DNA of 64,000 nt, taken from Lithacetigena sp037446255 [NCBI: Coprothermobacterota bacterium] (GTDB taxonomy: Bacteria > Coprothermobacterota > HKB111). This document shows, one piece after another, positions 53,961 to 61,706 of this stretch. The notes under the pieces were generated by a model. That model was not told the DNA's origin. It worked only from the letters and a program-made list of their open reading frames with translations, and did no database searches. The stretch covers positions 14,238-78,237 of the forward strand of contig JBBIIY010000004.1 of NCBI GenBank assembly GCA_037446255.1, read 5' to 3'. Made by a program: the position numbers and the translations under genes. The number at the start of each line of letters is the position of its first letter. Within the stretch, counting starts at the first letter, position 1.

Positions 53961-55180
53961 AATAACAACACCTCTACTTCTGCACCTTCTTCCACATTCT
54001 CCATATTTTCGGGTACCCTGACCAGTCCGTTGGCTTTAACCAGAGTAGAAATAAGCCCTGATTCCCCCAGAATTGGTTCCACCATAATTTGTCCTCTCTC
54101 CAGAAAAAGGTTAACCCTGATATATTCCTCCAATCCCAGACGAGATATAATTCTCTTTTTTAGAAATCCGCGGGTGGTTAGTTTTAGTGGTTCTTCCTGC
54201 CTACCTCCCAGATAACGCAGTATCGGTAAAGCAACAAAGGTAGCGGTAATATAACAGGAAGCAGGGTGTCCTGGTAGTACGATAATTGGTATTTGGTCAG
54301 TTACCCCCAGAAGCGTAGGTTTTCCAGGCCTTATGGTAAGTCCGTGTGCTATGATGCCTGGATTACCCATACGGGTTAAAACCGTTGACATCACATCACG
54401 GGTACCTTTGGAAGTCCCCCCACTGATGACAATAGAATCAAAATTCAATAAAGCCTCTTTTAAGCTGTTTTCTACCTCTTCTTCCTTATCAGGTAAAATT
54501 CCCCTTATCATAGGTAAAAACCCATTAATTTGAAAAAGAGCCGAGAGAGTATAAGAGTTTAAATCACGGATTTTTGGAGGTTGTGGATGGGTATTAAGAG
54601 CAACCACCTCATCTCCACTTCCAAAGATGGCTATTTTCACTTTATTGAAAACTTCAACTTCTCTGATCCCGGTAAATGCCAATAACCCAGCGTCTTGAGG
54701 CCTGATAACCGCTCCCTTATGGATAATAATTTCTCCCTTTTTATAATCTTCACCTTTAAAAATAGTGTTTTCTCCAGGAGCAACGGTTTCCAGTATTTCC
54801 AGGAGTTGACCCGAGGTTTCGGTCTTTTCCATCATAACCACAGCATCCGTACCCTCTGGAAGCATAGCGCCGGTGGGCACATAAAAAGCCTCTCCCGATT
54901 CACATACTGATGGGGGGACTTCGTTAATATTTATACTACCTTTTAATTTCAAAAGCACGGGCGATTGTGCGCTGGCTCCCCGAGTATCTTTTGCTCTAAC
55001 CGCGTAACCATCCATAGTACTACGGGTAAACGCTGGAATATCCTCTGGTGTGAAATAATCACGGAAACACACCCAACCCCCAGCACTGCTTATAGGTATA
55101 GTATCAACCTTAACCGGTTTAAGATAATTGAGAATTAAGTTCAAAGAATCCCTGATAGTGGTTAATTGTAAATATTCCAT
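53957..55180 (-). CDS. moeA: Molybdopterin molybdenumtransferase MoeA
   Basis: A 407-residue MoeA that inserts molybdate (or tungstate) into the adenylylated pterin. STMDGYAVRAKDTRGAS, PTGAMLPEGTDAVVMMEKTE, IFGSGDEVV, ISGGTSKGTRDVM, GLTIRPGKPTLLG and VLPGHPAS are the family markers. It is the first gene of the moeA / moeA-PBP / moaA run. Two MoeA types side by side may divide work between molybdenum and tungsten, as proposed for other anaerobes. No clear ribosome binding site precedes the ATG. Confidence 0.94.
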   Translation of the reverse strand: MEYLQLTTIRDSLNLILNYLKPVKVDTIPISSAGGWVCFRDYFTPEDIPAFTRSTMDGYAVRAKDTRGASAQSPVLLKLKGSININEVPPSVCESGEAFYVPTGAMLPEGTDAVVMMEKTETSGQLLEILETVAPGENTIFKGEDYKKGEIIIHKGAVIRPQDAGLLAFTGIREVEVFNKVKIAIFGSGDEVVALNTHPQPPKIRDLNSYTLSALFQINGFLPMIRGILPDKEEEVENSLKEALLNFDSIVISGGTSKGTRDVMSTVLTRMGNPGIIAHGLTIRPGKPTLLGVTDQIPIIVLPGHPASCYITATFVALPILRYLGGRQEEPLKLTTRGFLKKRIISRLGLEEYIRVNLFLERGQIMVEPILGESGLISTLVKANGLVRVPENMENVEEGAEVEVLLL

Positions 55181-55316
55181 AAAAGTATTTTATCATTATT
55201 AACAACGGGGCTTGTAATGAAACAACCTGTTATCCTGAAAGGTGATGGTCCTATTTATATCGGGATAAGCTTTGTCTAACCCTGGGTAATCCTATATTAT
55301 GTCTATAATAAACTTA

Positions 55317-55553
55317 TTATTTCTCGTTTAATATTTTCTTTAATTCTAAAACTGTGGGGACTCTACCTGAAACCACCAGTTTATCGTTTACAACCACCGC
55401 TGGAGTCATCATTACTCCCATCTTCAAGTATTCTTTTACATCCTTTGAATGAGAGATATCCGCTTCTATACCAAGTTCAGCACAGGCATTGATAACATTT
55501 TTTTCTGTTAAGTTACACTTCATACATCCGGGTCCAGCTATATTAATTTTCAT
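55317..55553 (-). CDS. Thioredoxin-fold redox-active disulfide protein
   Basis: A 78-residue thioredoxin-like protein of the small glutaredoxin-sized type. The active site CMKC (residues 10-13) follows the first strand (INIAGPG), and the cis-Pro region is MMTPAVVVND. Proteins of this type are regularly found next to the two-part permease encoded just upstream, and probably exchange disulfides with it or with its substrate. AAGGAGGTA precedes the ATG. Confidence 0.9.
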   Translation of the reverse strand: MKINIAGPGCMKCNLTEKNVINACAELGIEADISHSKDVKEYLKMGVMMTPAVVVNDKLVVSGRVPTVLELKKILNEK

Positions 55554-55570
55554 AACATATACCTCCTTTT

Positions 55571-56113
55571 TTAAAAATAAAAGTTACCGGTGAACCAACC
55601 TACTATCGTTCCTAAAGCTACAATGGTCAAAACATAAACTATGGCTTTTTTAACACCAAACACCCTGGCAATCGCCAACCAGTTGGGCAAACTTAAACCG
55701 GGTCCAGTTAATAAAAGAGCCAGAGCTGGTCCCTTACCCATACCCAATTTCATCAAGGTATCAACGAAAGGTGCTTCGGTCATGGTAGCAAAATAATTAA
55801 CTGCACCAATCATGGTAGCCAGAAAAGAGGCTAAAAGACCATTCCCTCCAAGATAGTTTTTAACCCATTCTTCAGGGATAATCTTTCCTACCACTCCTAC
55901 AAAGAAAACGCCTAAAAGTAAAAAAGGAAAAATCATTCTGATGAACCACCAACTTTCTCTGAGCCATGCAGAAATCTGCAACCGTGAAAAATAAACCTTC
56001 CCATAGATACCGATCAAGACAGTCAACCCCAACCACAATAAAACTTTATTTAAATAAGGACCGCTTGGAATTAAATAATTAGGTAAAAGTAGAGAGGAGA
56101 GAATAAGCAACAT
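55571..56113 (-). CDS. Permease (DUF318/UPF0718-type), C-terminal half-protein
   Basis: A 180-residue membrane protein with about five spans, equivalent to the second half of YraQ/ArsP-like permeases. YFATMTEAPFVDTLMKLGMGKGPALALLLTGPGLSLPNWLA (excerpted: TEAPFVDTLMKLGMGKGP, then GPGLSLPN) is the conserved core. In most relatives both halves are in one chain; here they are separate genes 5 bases apart. The transported substrate is unknown; arsenic compounds and other metal or thiol species have been suggested for the family. Confidence 0.85.
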   Translation of the reverse strand: MLLILSSLLLPNYLIPSGPYLNKVLLWLGLTVLIGIYGKVYFSRLQISAWLRESWWFIRMIFPFLLLGVFFVGVVGKIIPEEWVKNYLGGNGLLASFLATMIGAVNYFATMTEAPFVDTLMKLGMGKGPALALLLTGPGLSLPNWLAIARVFGVKKAIVYVLTIVALGTIVGWFTGNFYF

Positions 56114-56118
56114 AAAAA

Positions 56119-56619
56119 TTACTTCTTTTTTTCTACTATGTTATTACTTTCTTCAGTTTTCCTGCTAATTTGCTCAACTCTGTTGTTTTCTTTGTTAAAA
56201 GACCAGGTCATAATCAATCCCACGATAAAAGCCATTAATAAAGCTGATACTAACCTGACCAGGACCATTTCACCTCCGAGAATGGTTCCTGTGTAGAGTA
56301 ATGCTAAAATGTTAGCTGCAGTAGCTACCCAGAGAATTATAAATGCTGGTCCGATTCCTGCCCCACTATATAAAAGACCACCAGCAATGGGTATAACTGT
56401 GCAAGAACAGGCTGCCAGAAAAAAACTGGAAAAACCTGCCAGAAAGAAACTCTTAATCCTTCCAGTTTTCTCGCCCAGGTATTTTAATATAGCTTCACGG
56501 TTAATGAAATTGACCATTGCGCCTGCAAGTAAAAAAGCTGGAACCAGACAGGTAAGAACATGGGTAGCAACATAATTCTTTAAGGATAATAGACCAGCAG
56601 TAATTAATTCCAAAAACAT
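56119..56619 (-). CDS. Permease (DUF318/UPF0718-type), N-terminal half-protein
   Basis: A 166-residue membrane protein with about four spans. It contains FFLAACSCTVIPIAGGLLYSGAGIGPAF, whose paired cysteines in a membrane segment (ACSCT) are the family hallmark and could bind a metal or form a disulfide. I start it at ATG 56619 with GGAG seven bases upstream; a TTG at 56646 would add nine residues. It is the first gene of a three-gene unit ending with the thioredoxin-like protein. The end of the chain is charged and cytosolic. Confidence 0.85.
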   Translation of the reverse strand: MFLELITAGLLSLKNYVATHVLTCLVPAFLLAGAMVNFINREAILKYLGEKTGRIKSFFLAGFSSFFLAACSCTVIPIAGGLLYSGAGIGPAFIILWVATAANILALLYTGTILGGEMVLVRLVSALLMAFIVGLIMTWSFNKENNRVEQISRKTEESNNIVEKKK

Positions 56620-56693
56620 TTTAAAACTCCAGACAAAATATCTCAAAACTTCATAATCAACAAAAAGATGACTATTGAAAAGATTTGTTAAAA

Positions 56694-57908
56694 TTAAGAA
56701 GTTAAGTTATAATAAAAACCCTGTTTTATAATAAAGACCCTGTTTTTTCCTTTTTCTTTGGCTCTATACATAGCTCTGTCAGCGTTAGAAACCAGGGTAT
56801 CCATACTTTCCCCTTGTTGTAAAATATAAATACCAATACTGATAGTTTTGTTAACACTATATTTATTTCCGTTAGCATCTTCTGGTGAAAAAGTATGGGA
56901 AGAAAAAGATTTTCTGACTCTTTCGGCTACTTCTATTGCTTTATTTGAATCAGTCTCCGGACATATTACTGCGAACTCCTCCCCCCCGATTCTGTAAGAA
57001 ATATCACTTTTTCTGATATTGGTTTGTAAAATAATAGCAAGTTGTTTTAATACCTTATCTCCTTCGGTATGACCGAACTGGTCGTTATAAAGTTTGAAAT
57101 CATCAATATCCAGGTATAACAGAGCCAATTTATTTCCATACCTTTTAGACCTTTGCATTTCTTGTTGTAATTTATCATAAAATATCCTGCGGTTCCCTAT
57201 CCCGGTTAAAAAATCGGTATCGGCCATTTTTTTAATCTCTATATTTAATTCCTGGATTTCCCCATAAGCTTTTTCCAGCTTGGAGTAAATGAGGCGGTTT
57301 TCAATAACTGCGCCTATCTGGTCTCCAATTGCTTCTAAAAGATTTATTACTTCTCGGGTAAACATATCTTTCCGTTGATCATTTACCTGAATTAACCCTA
57401 TTATTTCTTGTTGGGTTCTTATAGGAATCAAGGCTACAGATTCATAACCGAATAAGTTACAGGTATTACGAGTTCTGAATTTTAACTCATTTGCCCCGAC
57501 AGATAATAGAAAATCAGTGGTGTTATTGGTCCAGAAAGTTCCACCGGGAGTAAAATAAGGTCTCTCATGGTCTATATCTCCCCTGATAATAGCCCCACAC
57601 ATACATTCCAAGTAAGATTTTTTATCAATGAATTGATTCGTTTTTTCTTCGGCAATTTCATTACTCAGTAAATAATTCTCTTTATCAATAAATGATTCTG
57701 GAAAACCACTATGGATAAGATAGGGATAGTCTTCACTATCTCTAAGTCGTATACTGATAGAACTACAACCGCTAATCTGTTTTAATTTATTTATAACCGT
57801 AGTCAAGGTAGGTTTTATATCAATAAAGTTATTGAGTTCGCCAAAAATCTCCCTCAGAGTTCGTTCTCTTATAAGAATATCTTCTATGTTTTCGGTTAGA
57901 TCTTGCAT
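56694..57908 (-). CDS. GAF-GGDEF diguanylate cyclase
   Basis: A 404-residue protein. Residues about 25-215 form a GAF-type sensor, with an unusual cysteine-containing insert (LECMCGAIIRG) and YESVALIPIRTQQEIIGLIQV. A coiled linker follows, then a GGDEF domain with LDIDDFKLYNDQFGHTEGD and the active site YRIGGEEF. It should make cyclic di-GMP. No inhibitory RxxD is obvious. It starts 9 bases after the nitroreductase gene. The Cys-x-Cys motif could allow redox or metal sensing, but this is inference. Confidence 0.9.
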   Translation of the reverse strand: MQDLTENIEDILIRERTLREIFGELNNFIDIKPTLTTVINKLKQISGCSSISIRLRDSEDYPYLIHSGFPESFIDKENYLLSNEIAEEKTNQFIDKKSYLECMCGAIIRGDIDHERPYFTPGGTFWTNNTTDFLLSVGANELKFRTRNTCNLFGYESVALIPIRTQQEIIGLIQVNDQRKDMFTREVINLLEAIGDQIGAVIENRLIYSKLEKAYGEIQELNIEIKKMADTDFLTGIGNRRIFYDKLQQEMQRSKRYGNKLALLYLDIDDFKLYNDQFGHTEGDKVLKQLAIILQTNIRKSDISYRIGGEEFAVICPETDSNKAIEVAERVRKSFSSHTFSPEDANGNKYSVNKTISIGIYILQQGESMDTLVSNADRAMYRAKEKGKNRVFIIKQGFYYNLTS

Positions 57909-57917
57909 TTTTTATAT

Positions 57918-58436
57918 TTATTTATTTCCCCAGCTGTTTTTATAGACTATTTCGTCCAAAGGTAATCGGGGTCGGGGAGCAGGTTCTTCATCAGGGTATC
58001 CCATAGTTAATACCTGCACCACTACATATTCTTCAGGAATCTGAAGCACCTGTTTAACTAAATCCTGGTGAAAAGCACCAATAAAACAGGTACCCAAACC
58101 AAGTTCGGTTGCTTGTAAAACTATCTGAGTCAAAGCGATACTCAAATCCACTGTTTGTGCCGTAACACCACACCTCATGACCAGAGAAGGATTTATCCCC
58201 ACGCCGGCAATTACTACCGGGGCTTCTCCCACAAATTTCTGGTTAGCACAGGCTGGAACGAGTTTTTCCCTGGTTTCTTTATCAGTTACCACCACAAAAC
58301 GCCAGGGTTGTAAATTCTTGGCCGAAGGCGCCAGTTGAGCTGCTTTCAAGATTATCTCCAGAACATCCTCTGAAACAGCACCTTCTTTATATTTCCTTAT
58401 GCTTCTTCTTTTAAGTATGGCTTCAGTTACTTTCAA
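57918..58436 (-). CDS. Nitroreductase family flavoprotein
   Basis: A 172-residue FMN-dependent nitroreductase-like protein. RRSIRKYKEG at the start, APSAKNLQPWRFVVV, the GVTAQTVDLSIALTQIVLQATELGLGTCFIG dimer/FMN region (seen as VDLSIALTQIV then LGLGTCFIG), and a YPDEEP-containing end are family marks. It is short, as in anaerobe homologues. The natural substrate cannot be predicted. It lies between the GAF-GGDEF gene and the SHOCT-module cluster. Confidence 0.9.
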   Translation of the reverse strand: MKVTEAILKRRSIRKYKEGAVSEDVLEIILKAAQLAPSAKNLQPWRFVVVTDKETREKLVPACANQKFVGEAPVVIAGVGINPSLVMRCGVTAQTVDLSIALTQIVLQATELGLGTCFIGAFHQDLVKQVLQIPEEYVVVQVLTMGYPDEEPAPRPRLPLDEIVYKNSWGNK

Positions 58437-58445
58437 ATTTTCACC

Positions 58446-58775
58446 TCATTCTTGGAATTTTTCTCTGATATCTCTTATTCTATCAGAAGCGTCATCAGAA
58501 TTAATCTTGCCAGAAGATAATTCTGACAATACTTTATTTATTTCTTCTTTTTCCATCTCTGGATTATATTTGGTTTTAATCCCAAACTTAACCCAACTTT
58601 TTCCTGGGCGAAAAAGACCATTAAATATTTCCATAACTCCTATGATAATTAAAATGACTGGCCAGTCTCTTCGGAAATTAAAAATAAAAATACCAAGATT
58701 GGAAAGCCAGATAAAAACACCTATAACTATTAATATAAGAGCTTCGCTGGAAAATTCTCTTAAATAAATCCTCAC
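58446..58775 (-). CDS. Small two-span membrane protein with C-terminal SHOCT-like module
   Basis: A 109-residue protein with two membrane hairpin spans (about residues 10-45; LSNLGIFIF, then RRDWPVILIIIGVMEI), the layout of LiaI/LiaF-type DUF5668 domains. The C-terminus INKVLSELSSGKINSDDASDRI is a short helical module also found in the three genes before it. The start is GTG 58775 behind GGGAGGT. It is paralogous to the 58803 gene. Function unknown; envelope stress sensing is a guess from the LiaF-like fold. Confidence 0.75.
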   Translation of the reverse strand: MRIYLREFSSEALILIVIGVFIWLSNLGIFIFNFRRDWPVILIIIGVMEIFNGLFRPGKSWVKFGIKTKYNPEMEKEEINKVLSELSSGKINSDDASDRIRDIREKFQE

Positions 58776-58802
58776 ATTTATACCTCCCTGTAATACTCTA
58801 AA

Positions 58803-59138
58803 TTAAACCTCATAATTGTCCCTGACATTTTTGATTCTTTCCGAGGCTTCTATGGAATCTATTTTTCCTTCTGATAAGTCAGCGAGAACCTTTCTAATCT
58901 CATCTTTTTCTTTTTTTGGACGATGGTCAAACCGGCAGCCAAACCCTGAAAACTTCCTTCTTCTAACAATTAACCCTTTTATTAACCAGTATAGACCTAA
59001 GGCTATTAATATAAGTGGCCAGTCTCTTTTAAACTCAAAATTAAAAAAGCTTACCTCCAAGTTGGTAAGCCAGATCCAGACACCAATTAATACCAGTAAA
59101 AAAGCAGTAAACGAAAACCTTCTGATATATCTTGCCAA
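58803..59138 (-). CDS. Small two-span membrane protein with C-terminal SHOCT-like module
   Basis: A 111-residue protein closely matching the 58446 gene in plan: LVLIGVWIWLTNLEVSFFNF, then KRDWPLILIALGLYWLIKG, and a C-terminal IRKVLADLSEGKIDSIEASERIK. The two genes look like a tandem duplication. A cysteine (FGCRF) follows the second span. The start is TTG 59138 behind GGAGGT. It belongs to a four-gene run with the DUF2089 gene in front. Confidence 0.75.
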   Translation of the reverse strand: MARYIRRFSFTAFLLVLIGVWIWLTNLEVSFFNFEFKRDWPLILIALGLYWLIKGLIVRRRKFSGFGCRFDHRPKKEKDEIRKVLADLSEGKIDSIEASERIKNVRDNYEV

Positions 59139-59150
59139 TTTAATACCTCC

Positions 59151-59513
59151 TTATTCTATCCAGATGTTAACCTTTTTACCTTCTCCAGTTTCTACATCCA
59201 GTACCTCTCCAATTTTTCCTTCACTAATTAATTCCATCATCTCCTCTATGTCAATATCTTCCTCTTCCAGGGCAATACGAGCTTGTTTGGGGAGATGTTT
59301 GGAAACAAAAGTAAACACCCCCAGGGGTATTTTGAGGTTAACTTTATCTCCAGTAAGCGTATCCACTTTAATTCTTAAATATTTTCCTTCAGGTGCTGGT
59401 TTTGTTTTTAGTTTTGGTTCCGCTTCCAGGGCTTCAATAAGTTTATCAGCATCTTCAGCGGTTATTTTTTTCTCTTCCACCATTTTTAGAATGTTTAAAA
59501 TCTCTTCTTTCAA
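59151..59513 (-). CDS. SHOCT-like domain protein (YvlB-N type)
   Basis: A 120-residue soluble protein. The N-terminal ILNILKMVEEKKITAEDADKLIEALE is the helical module (SHOCT-like / YvlB N-terminal). The rest is a short beta-alpha domain (YLRIKVDTLTGDKVNLKIPLG, then VFTFVSKHLP) and an acidic C-terminus, EVLDVETGEGKKVNIWIE. I recall similar proteins beside DUF2089 genes in Clostridia, often with DUF4097 adhesin-like partners. The start is TTG 59513 behind GGAGGT. The role is unknown. Confidence 0.8.
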   Translation of the reverse strand: MKEEILNILKMVEEKKITAEDADKLIEALEAEPKLKTKPAPEGKYLRIKVDTLTGDKVNLKIPLGVFTFVSKHLPKQARIALEEEDIDIEEMMELISEGKIGEVLDVETGEGKKVNIWIE

Positions 59514-59519
59514 AAATTT

Positions 59520-59903
59520 TTACCTCCTTTCCTTTTTTATCAGATCAGCAGCTACCCGGGAGGAAATCTCTCCATTTTCCAATTTCTTGAGTATCTCTAC
59601 CCTGGATAATCTCTCTTCCTCGTCAACTTCCATAGGGGTAAGACCCAATTTTTCAATTATTGCTTCCAATTTACTTCTTACGGTAGGATAAGATATCCCC
59701 AACAATCTTTCCATCTCCTTGATGTTTCCTCGGGCTTGTAGAAAAAGCATTACGAACTCTTCTTCTTTTTCACCTAAGTATTTTAAAAGTGAGGGCGTGA
59801 ATGTGCCTTCTAACTTTACTTCACAAGAAGGACATTCTAAAACTCTAACTTCCATTACAGAATCACAAACCGGACATTGTGGTAAGCCTTTAAGTTTTTT
59901 CAT
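59520..59903 (-). CDS. DUF2089 zinc-ribbon/HTH regulatory protein
   Basis: A 127-residue protein. A zinc ribbon opens it (CPVCDSVMEVRVLECPSC), followed by EEFVMLFLQARGNIKEMERLLGISYPTVRSKLEAII (key part KEMERLLGISYPTVRSKL), a helix-turn-helix of the DUF2089 family. The C-terminal ILKKLENGEISSRVAADLIKK is the same helical module as in the next three genes. It is probably a DNA-binding regulator of its own operon. A consensus promoter lies just upstream. Confidence 0.88.
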   Translation of the reverse strand: MKKLKGLPQCPVCDSVMEVRVLECPSCEVKLEGTFTPSLLKYLGEKEEEFVMLFLQARGNIKEMERLLGISYPTVRSKLEAIIEKLGLTPMEVDEEERLSRVEILKKLENGEISSRVAADLIKKERR

Positions 59904-59925
59904 CTTTTATTAACCTTTTTAATTA

Positions 59926-59953
59926 ATTTTATTAATATATTTAATTTTGTCAA
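59926..59953 (-). promoter_or_regulatory. Promoter of the DUF2089/SHOCT cluster
   Basis: Minus strand: TTGACA (59953-59948), 16 bases, then TAAAAT (59931-59926), about 25 bases ahead of the DUF2089 start. It is one of the best consensus promoters in the window. Confidence 0.7.
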
Positions 59954-60389
59954 GGGTATTTATGTAAATTAATCTATTCATACTTTAATAATAAACTAAA
60001 TGTTTCTGGTGTTATAATCAATAAGTAAAGAGCTTTCCAAAAAGGATGCTATGAAAATGTTTGGTATCATTAAAAATATTTCAGGCATTTTAGTTAATTT
60101 AACCCTAAACTTCACCTTAGCCTTTACACCAAACACTGAAGTAAACACCAGGAGTGGTTCCTGGAAAGTTGTTGGTTGAGGAATTACAGGATTAACCCAT
60201 ACAAGTACTGATGATAGATTCGCGTAATTCTAATATTCTTTACTGCGGAACTCAAAGCTTGTGAATATAATGCCATTACGATCTTGCCAAAAGCAGGCAT
60301 GATAATTTCATTTTTTACCTGTTTGTCCCCCTGAACTCCGATTCAGGGTCTCGTTTTAATGTTATATAAGTAATCATCATAATGCTTAA
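59954..60389. other. Gene-free intergenic stretch before osmC
   Basis: No supported gene on either strand. It contains a short AT-rich part, then a mixed region (60090-60300) that may be decayed coding sequence, and a hairpin at 60329. I recognise nothing else. Confidence 0.5.
60329..60357 (+). terminator. Hairpin, possible terminator
   Basis: CCCTGAA (60329-60335) pairs with TTCAGGG (60342-60348), then TCTCGTTTT. It stands about 45 bases before the -10 element of osmC and may insulate the por operon or be a repeat remnant (GTCCCC precedes it). Confidence 0.4.
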
Positions 60390-60398
60390 TGATATAAT
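60390..60398 (+). promoter_or_regulatory. Extended -10 promoter element of the osmC-por operon
   Basis: TGA followed by TATAAT, with no clear -35, about 33 bases before the osmC start. AGGAGG at about 60416 is the ribosome binding site. Confidence 0.45.
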
Positions 60399-60430
60399 AT
60401 TCTGTTATATTATCAGGAGGCAAACTTGAA

Positions 60431-60850
60431 ATGGCAAATACCACAGTAAAAGTAAAATGGCTTAACCACCTGAAATTGGAAGCTACCACCCAAAATGGTC
60501 ATTCCCTGATACTGGATACCAGCAAAGAGAACGGTGGTTTAGATAGCGGTCCCCGGCCTATGGAATTACTTCTAACTGGCCTGGGAGGTTGCATGATGAT
60601 GGATATGGTTTCTATCCTGACTAAAAGAAGATTGGAACTAAAAAGTATGGATATGGATATAACCGGGGAAAGAGCAGAAGAACACCCACGGGTATATAAA
60701 AAAGTAACTGTAACCATAAATACGTATGGCGTGCCTAAGGAAGAGGTAGAAAGAGCTTTTAACCTATCAAAAGATAAGTATTGTTCTGCCTACGCTATGC
60801 TTAGTCAAGCTGTAGATATAGATTACCTATTAAATATCCAGGAGGCATAA
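60431..60850 (+). CDS. OsmC family protein
   Basis: A 139-residue OsmC/Ohr-fold protein. RPMELLLTGLGGCMMMDMVSIL contains the first redox cysteine, and YCSAYAMLSQAV the second (the usual sites in HSPxxLLLxxLGxC and KYCxV families). OsmC proteins reduce organic hydroperoxides with a Cys pair. It stands 3 bases ahead of the oxygen-sensitive pyruvate:ferredoxin oxidoreductase genes and shares their promoter, so a protective role for them is plausible. Confidence 0.88.
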   Translation: MANTTVKVKWLNHLKLEATTQNGHSLILDTSKENGGLDSGPRPMELLLTGLGGCMMMDMVSILTKRRLELKSMDMDITGERAEEHPRVYKKVTVTINTYGVPKEEVERAFNLSKDKYCSAYAMLSQAVDIDYLLNIQEA

Positions 60851-60853
60851 AAG

Positions 60854-61417
60854 ATGATTGAAGTAAGATGGCACAGTAGAGCCGGTCAGGGTGCCAAAAC
60901 TGCTGCTTATATATTAGGCGAAACCGCACTTAAAAGCGGTTGGCAGATTCAGGCTTTCCCGGAATACGGGCCTGAAAGACGGGGTGCCCCCATGAGAGCT
61001 TTTACCAGAATCAGCGAAGAACCAATTCTGGTTCATTCACAGGTACAAAATCCGGATGTAGTAGTAGTATTGGATACCACTCTTTTTAAAATGATGGACC
61101 CTCTTGATGGCATTAAAGAAGGGGGGGCAGTGGTTATTAATACTCCCCTGACTCCCGAAGAGGTAAGAAATAGGATTGCTGGCAATAGAAATATCCGCAT
61201 ATTTACCGTTGATGCTACAAAAATATCTTTGGAAACCATCGGCATTCCCATCCCCAACACCCCTATGTTGGGTGCTATATCCAAAGCTCTGGGCATCGTA
61301 AAATTTGATGTTTTACTTGAACACATTGAAGAACAGCTGGGACACAAAGTTTCTCCCAAAGTAGTTGAGGGAAATCTACAAGCGGTGAGAAGAGCTTACG
61401 AGGAGGTAAAAGGATAA
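60854..61417 (+). CDS. porG: Pyruvate:ferredoxin oxidoreductase, gamma subunit
   Basis: A 187-residue gamma subunit of the 2-oxoacid:ferredoxin oxidoreductase family. WHSRAGQGAKTAAYIL at its start, FPEYGPERRGAPMRAF and GAISKALGI are characteristic of the pyruvate type. It is one of four chains that oxidise pyruvate with CoA to acetyl-CoA and reduced ferredoxin (or the reverse). The order is gamma-delta-alpha-beta, the usual order for four-subunit enzymes. The other 2-oxoacid enzymes (isovalerate) are not excluded. Confidence 0.92.
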   Translation: MIEVRWHSRAGQGAKTAAYILGETALKSGWQIQAFPEYGPERRGAPMRAFTRISEEPILVHSQVQNPDVVVVLDTTLFKMMDPLDGIKEGGAVVINTPLTPEEVRNRIAGNRNIRIFTVDATKISLETIGIPIPNTPMLGAISKALGIVKFDVLLEHIEEQLGHKVSPKVVEGNLQAVRRAYEEVKG

Positions 61418-61418
61418 A

Positions 61419-61706
61419 ATGAGTCTTCCTAAATGGAATGAATTACCCGTAGGAATATATATTGAAGGTGGAAAGGCTGCCGGTCAATACAAAACAGGTG
61501 GTTGGAGGACTTTTCGCCCCGAAGTTGACCTTCTTAAATGCACCAGTTGTATGTTTTGCTGGATTTATTGCCCGGATAGTGCCGTTATCACTATTGAACA
61601 AAAGATGACTGGTTTTAATTATGATCATTGCAAAGGATGTGGCATCTGCGCTCATGAATGCCCGGTTAAGGCAATATCCATGATAGAGGAGGAAAGGCTT
61701 CTATGA
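61419..61706 (+). CDS. porD: Pyruvate:ferredoxin oxidoreductase, delta subunit (ferredoxin-like)
   Basis: A 95-residue protein with two [4Fe-4S] clusters: CTSCMFCWIYCPDSAV and CKGCGICAHECPVKAI. The N-terminal PVGIYIEGGKAAGQYKTG is the usual delta-subunit lead. It passes electrons from the catalytic beta subunit to free ferredoxin. It starts 1 base after porG and overlaps porA by 4 bases. Confidence 0.95.
   Translation: MSLPKWNELPVGIYIEGGKAAGQYKTGGWRTFRPEVDLLKCTSCMFCWIYCPDSAVITIEQKMTGFNYDHCKGCGICAHECPVKAISMIEEERLL

Noticed and set aside
58816-59691. 291-codon open frame on the plus strand
   Set aside because: It lies antisense to three small genes that each have a ribosome binding site and clear protein motifs; its serine- and isoleucine-rich translation is low-complexity and has no start site.
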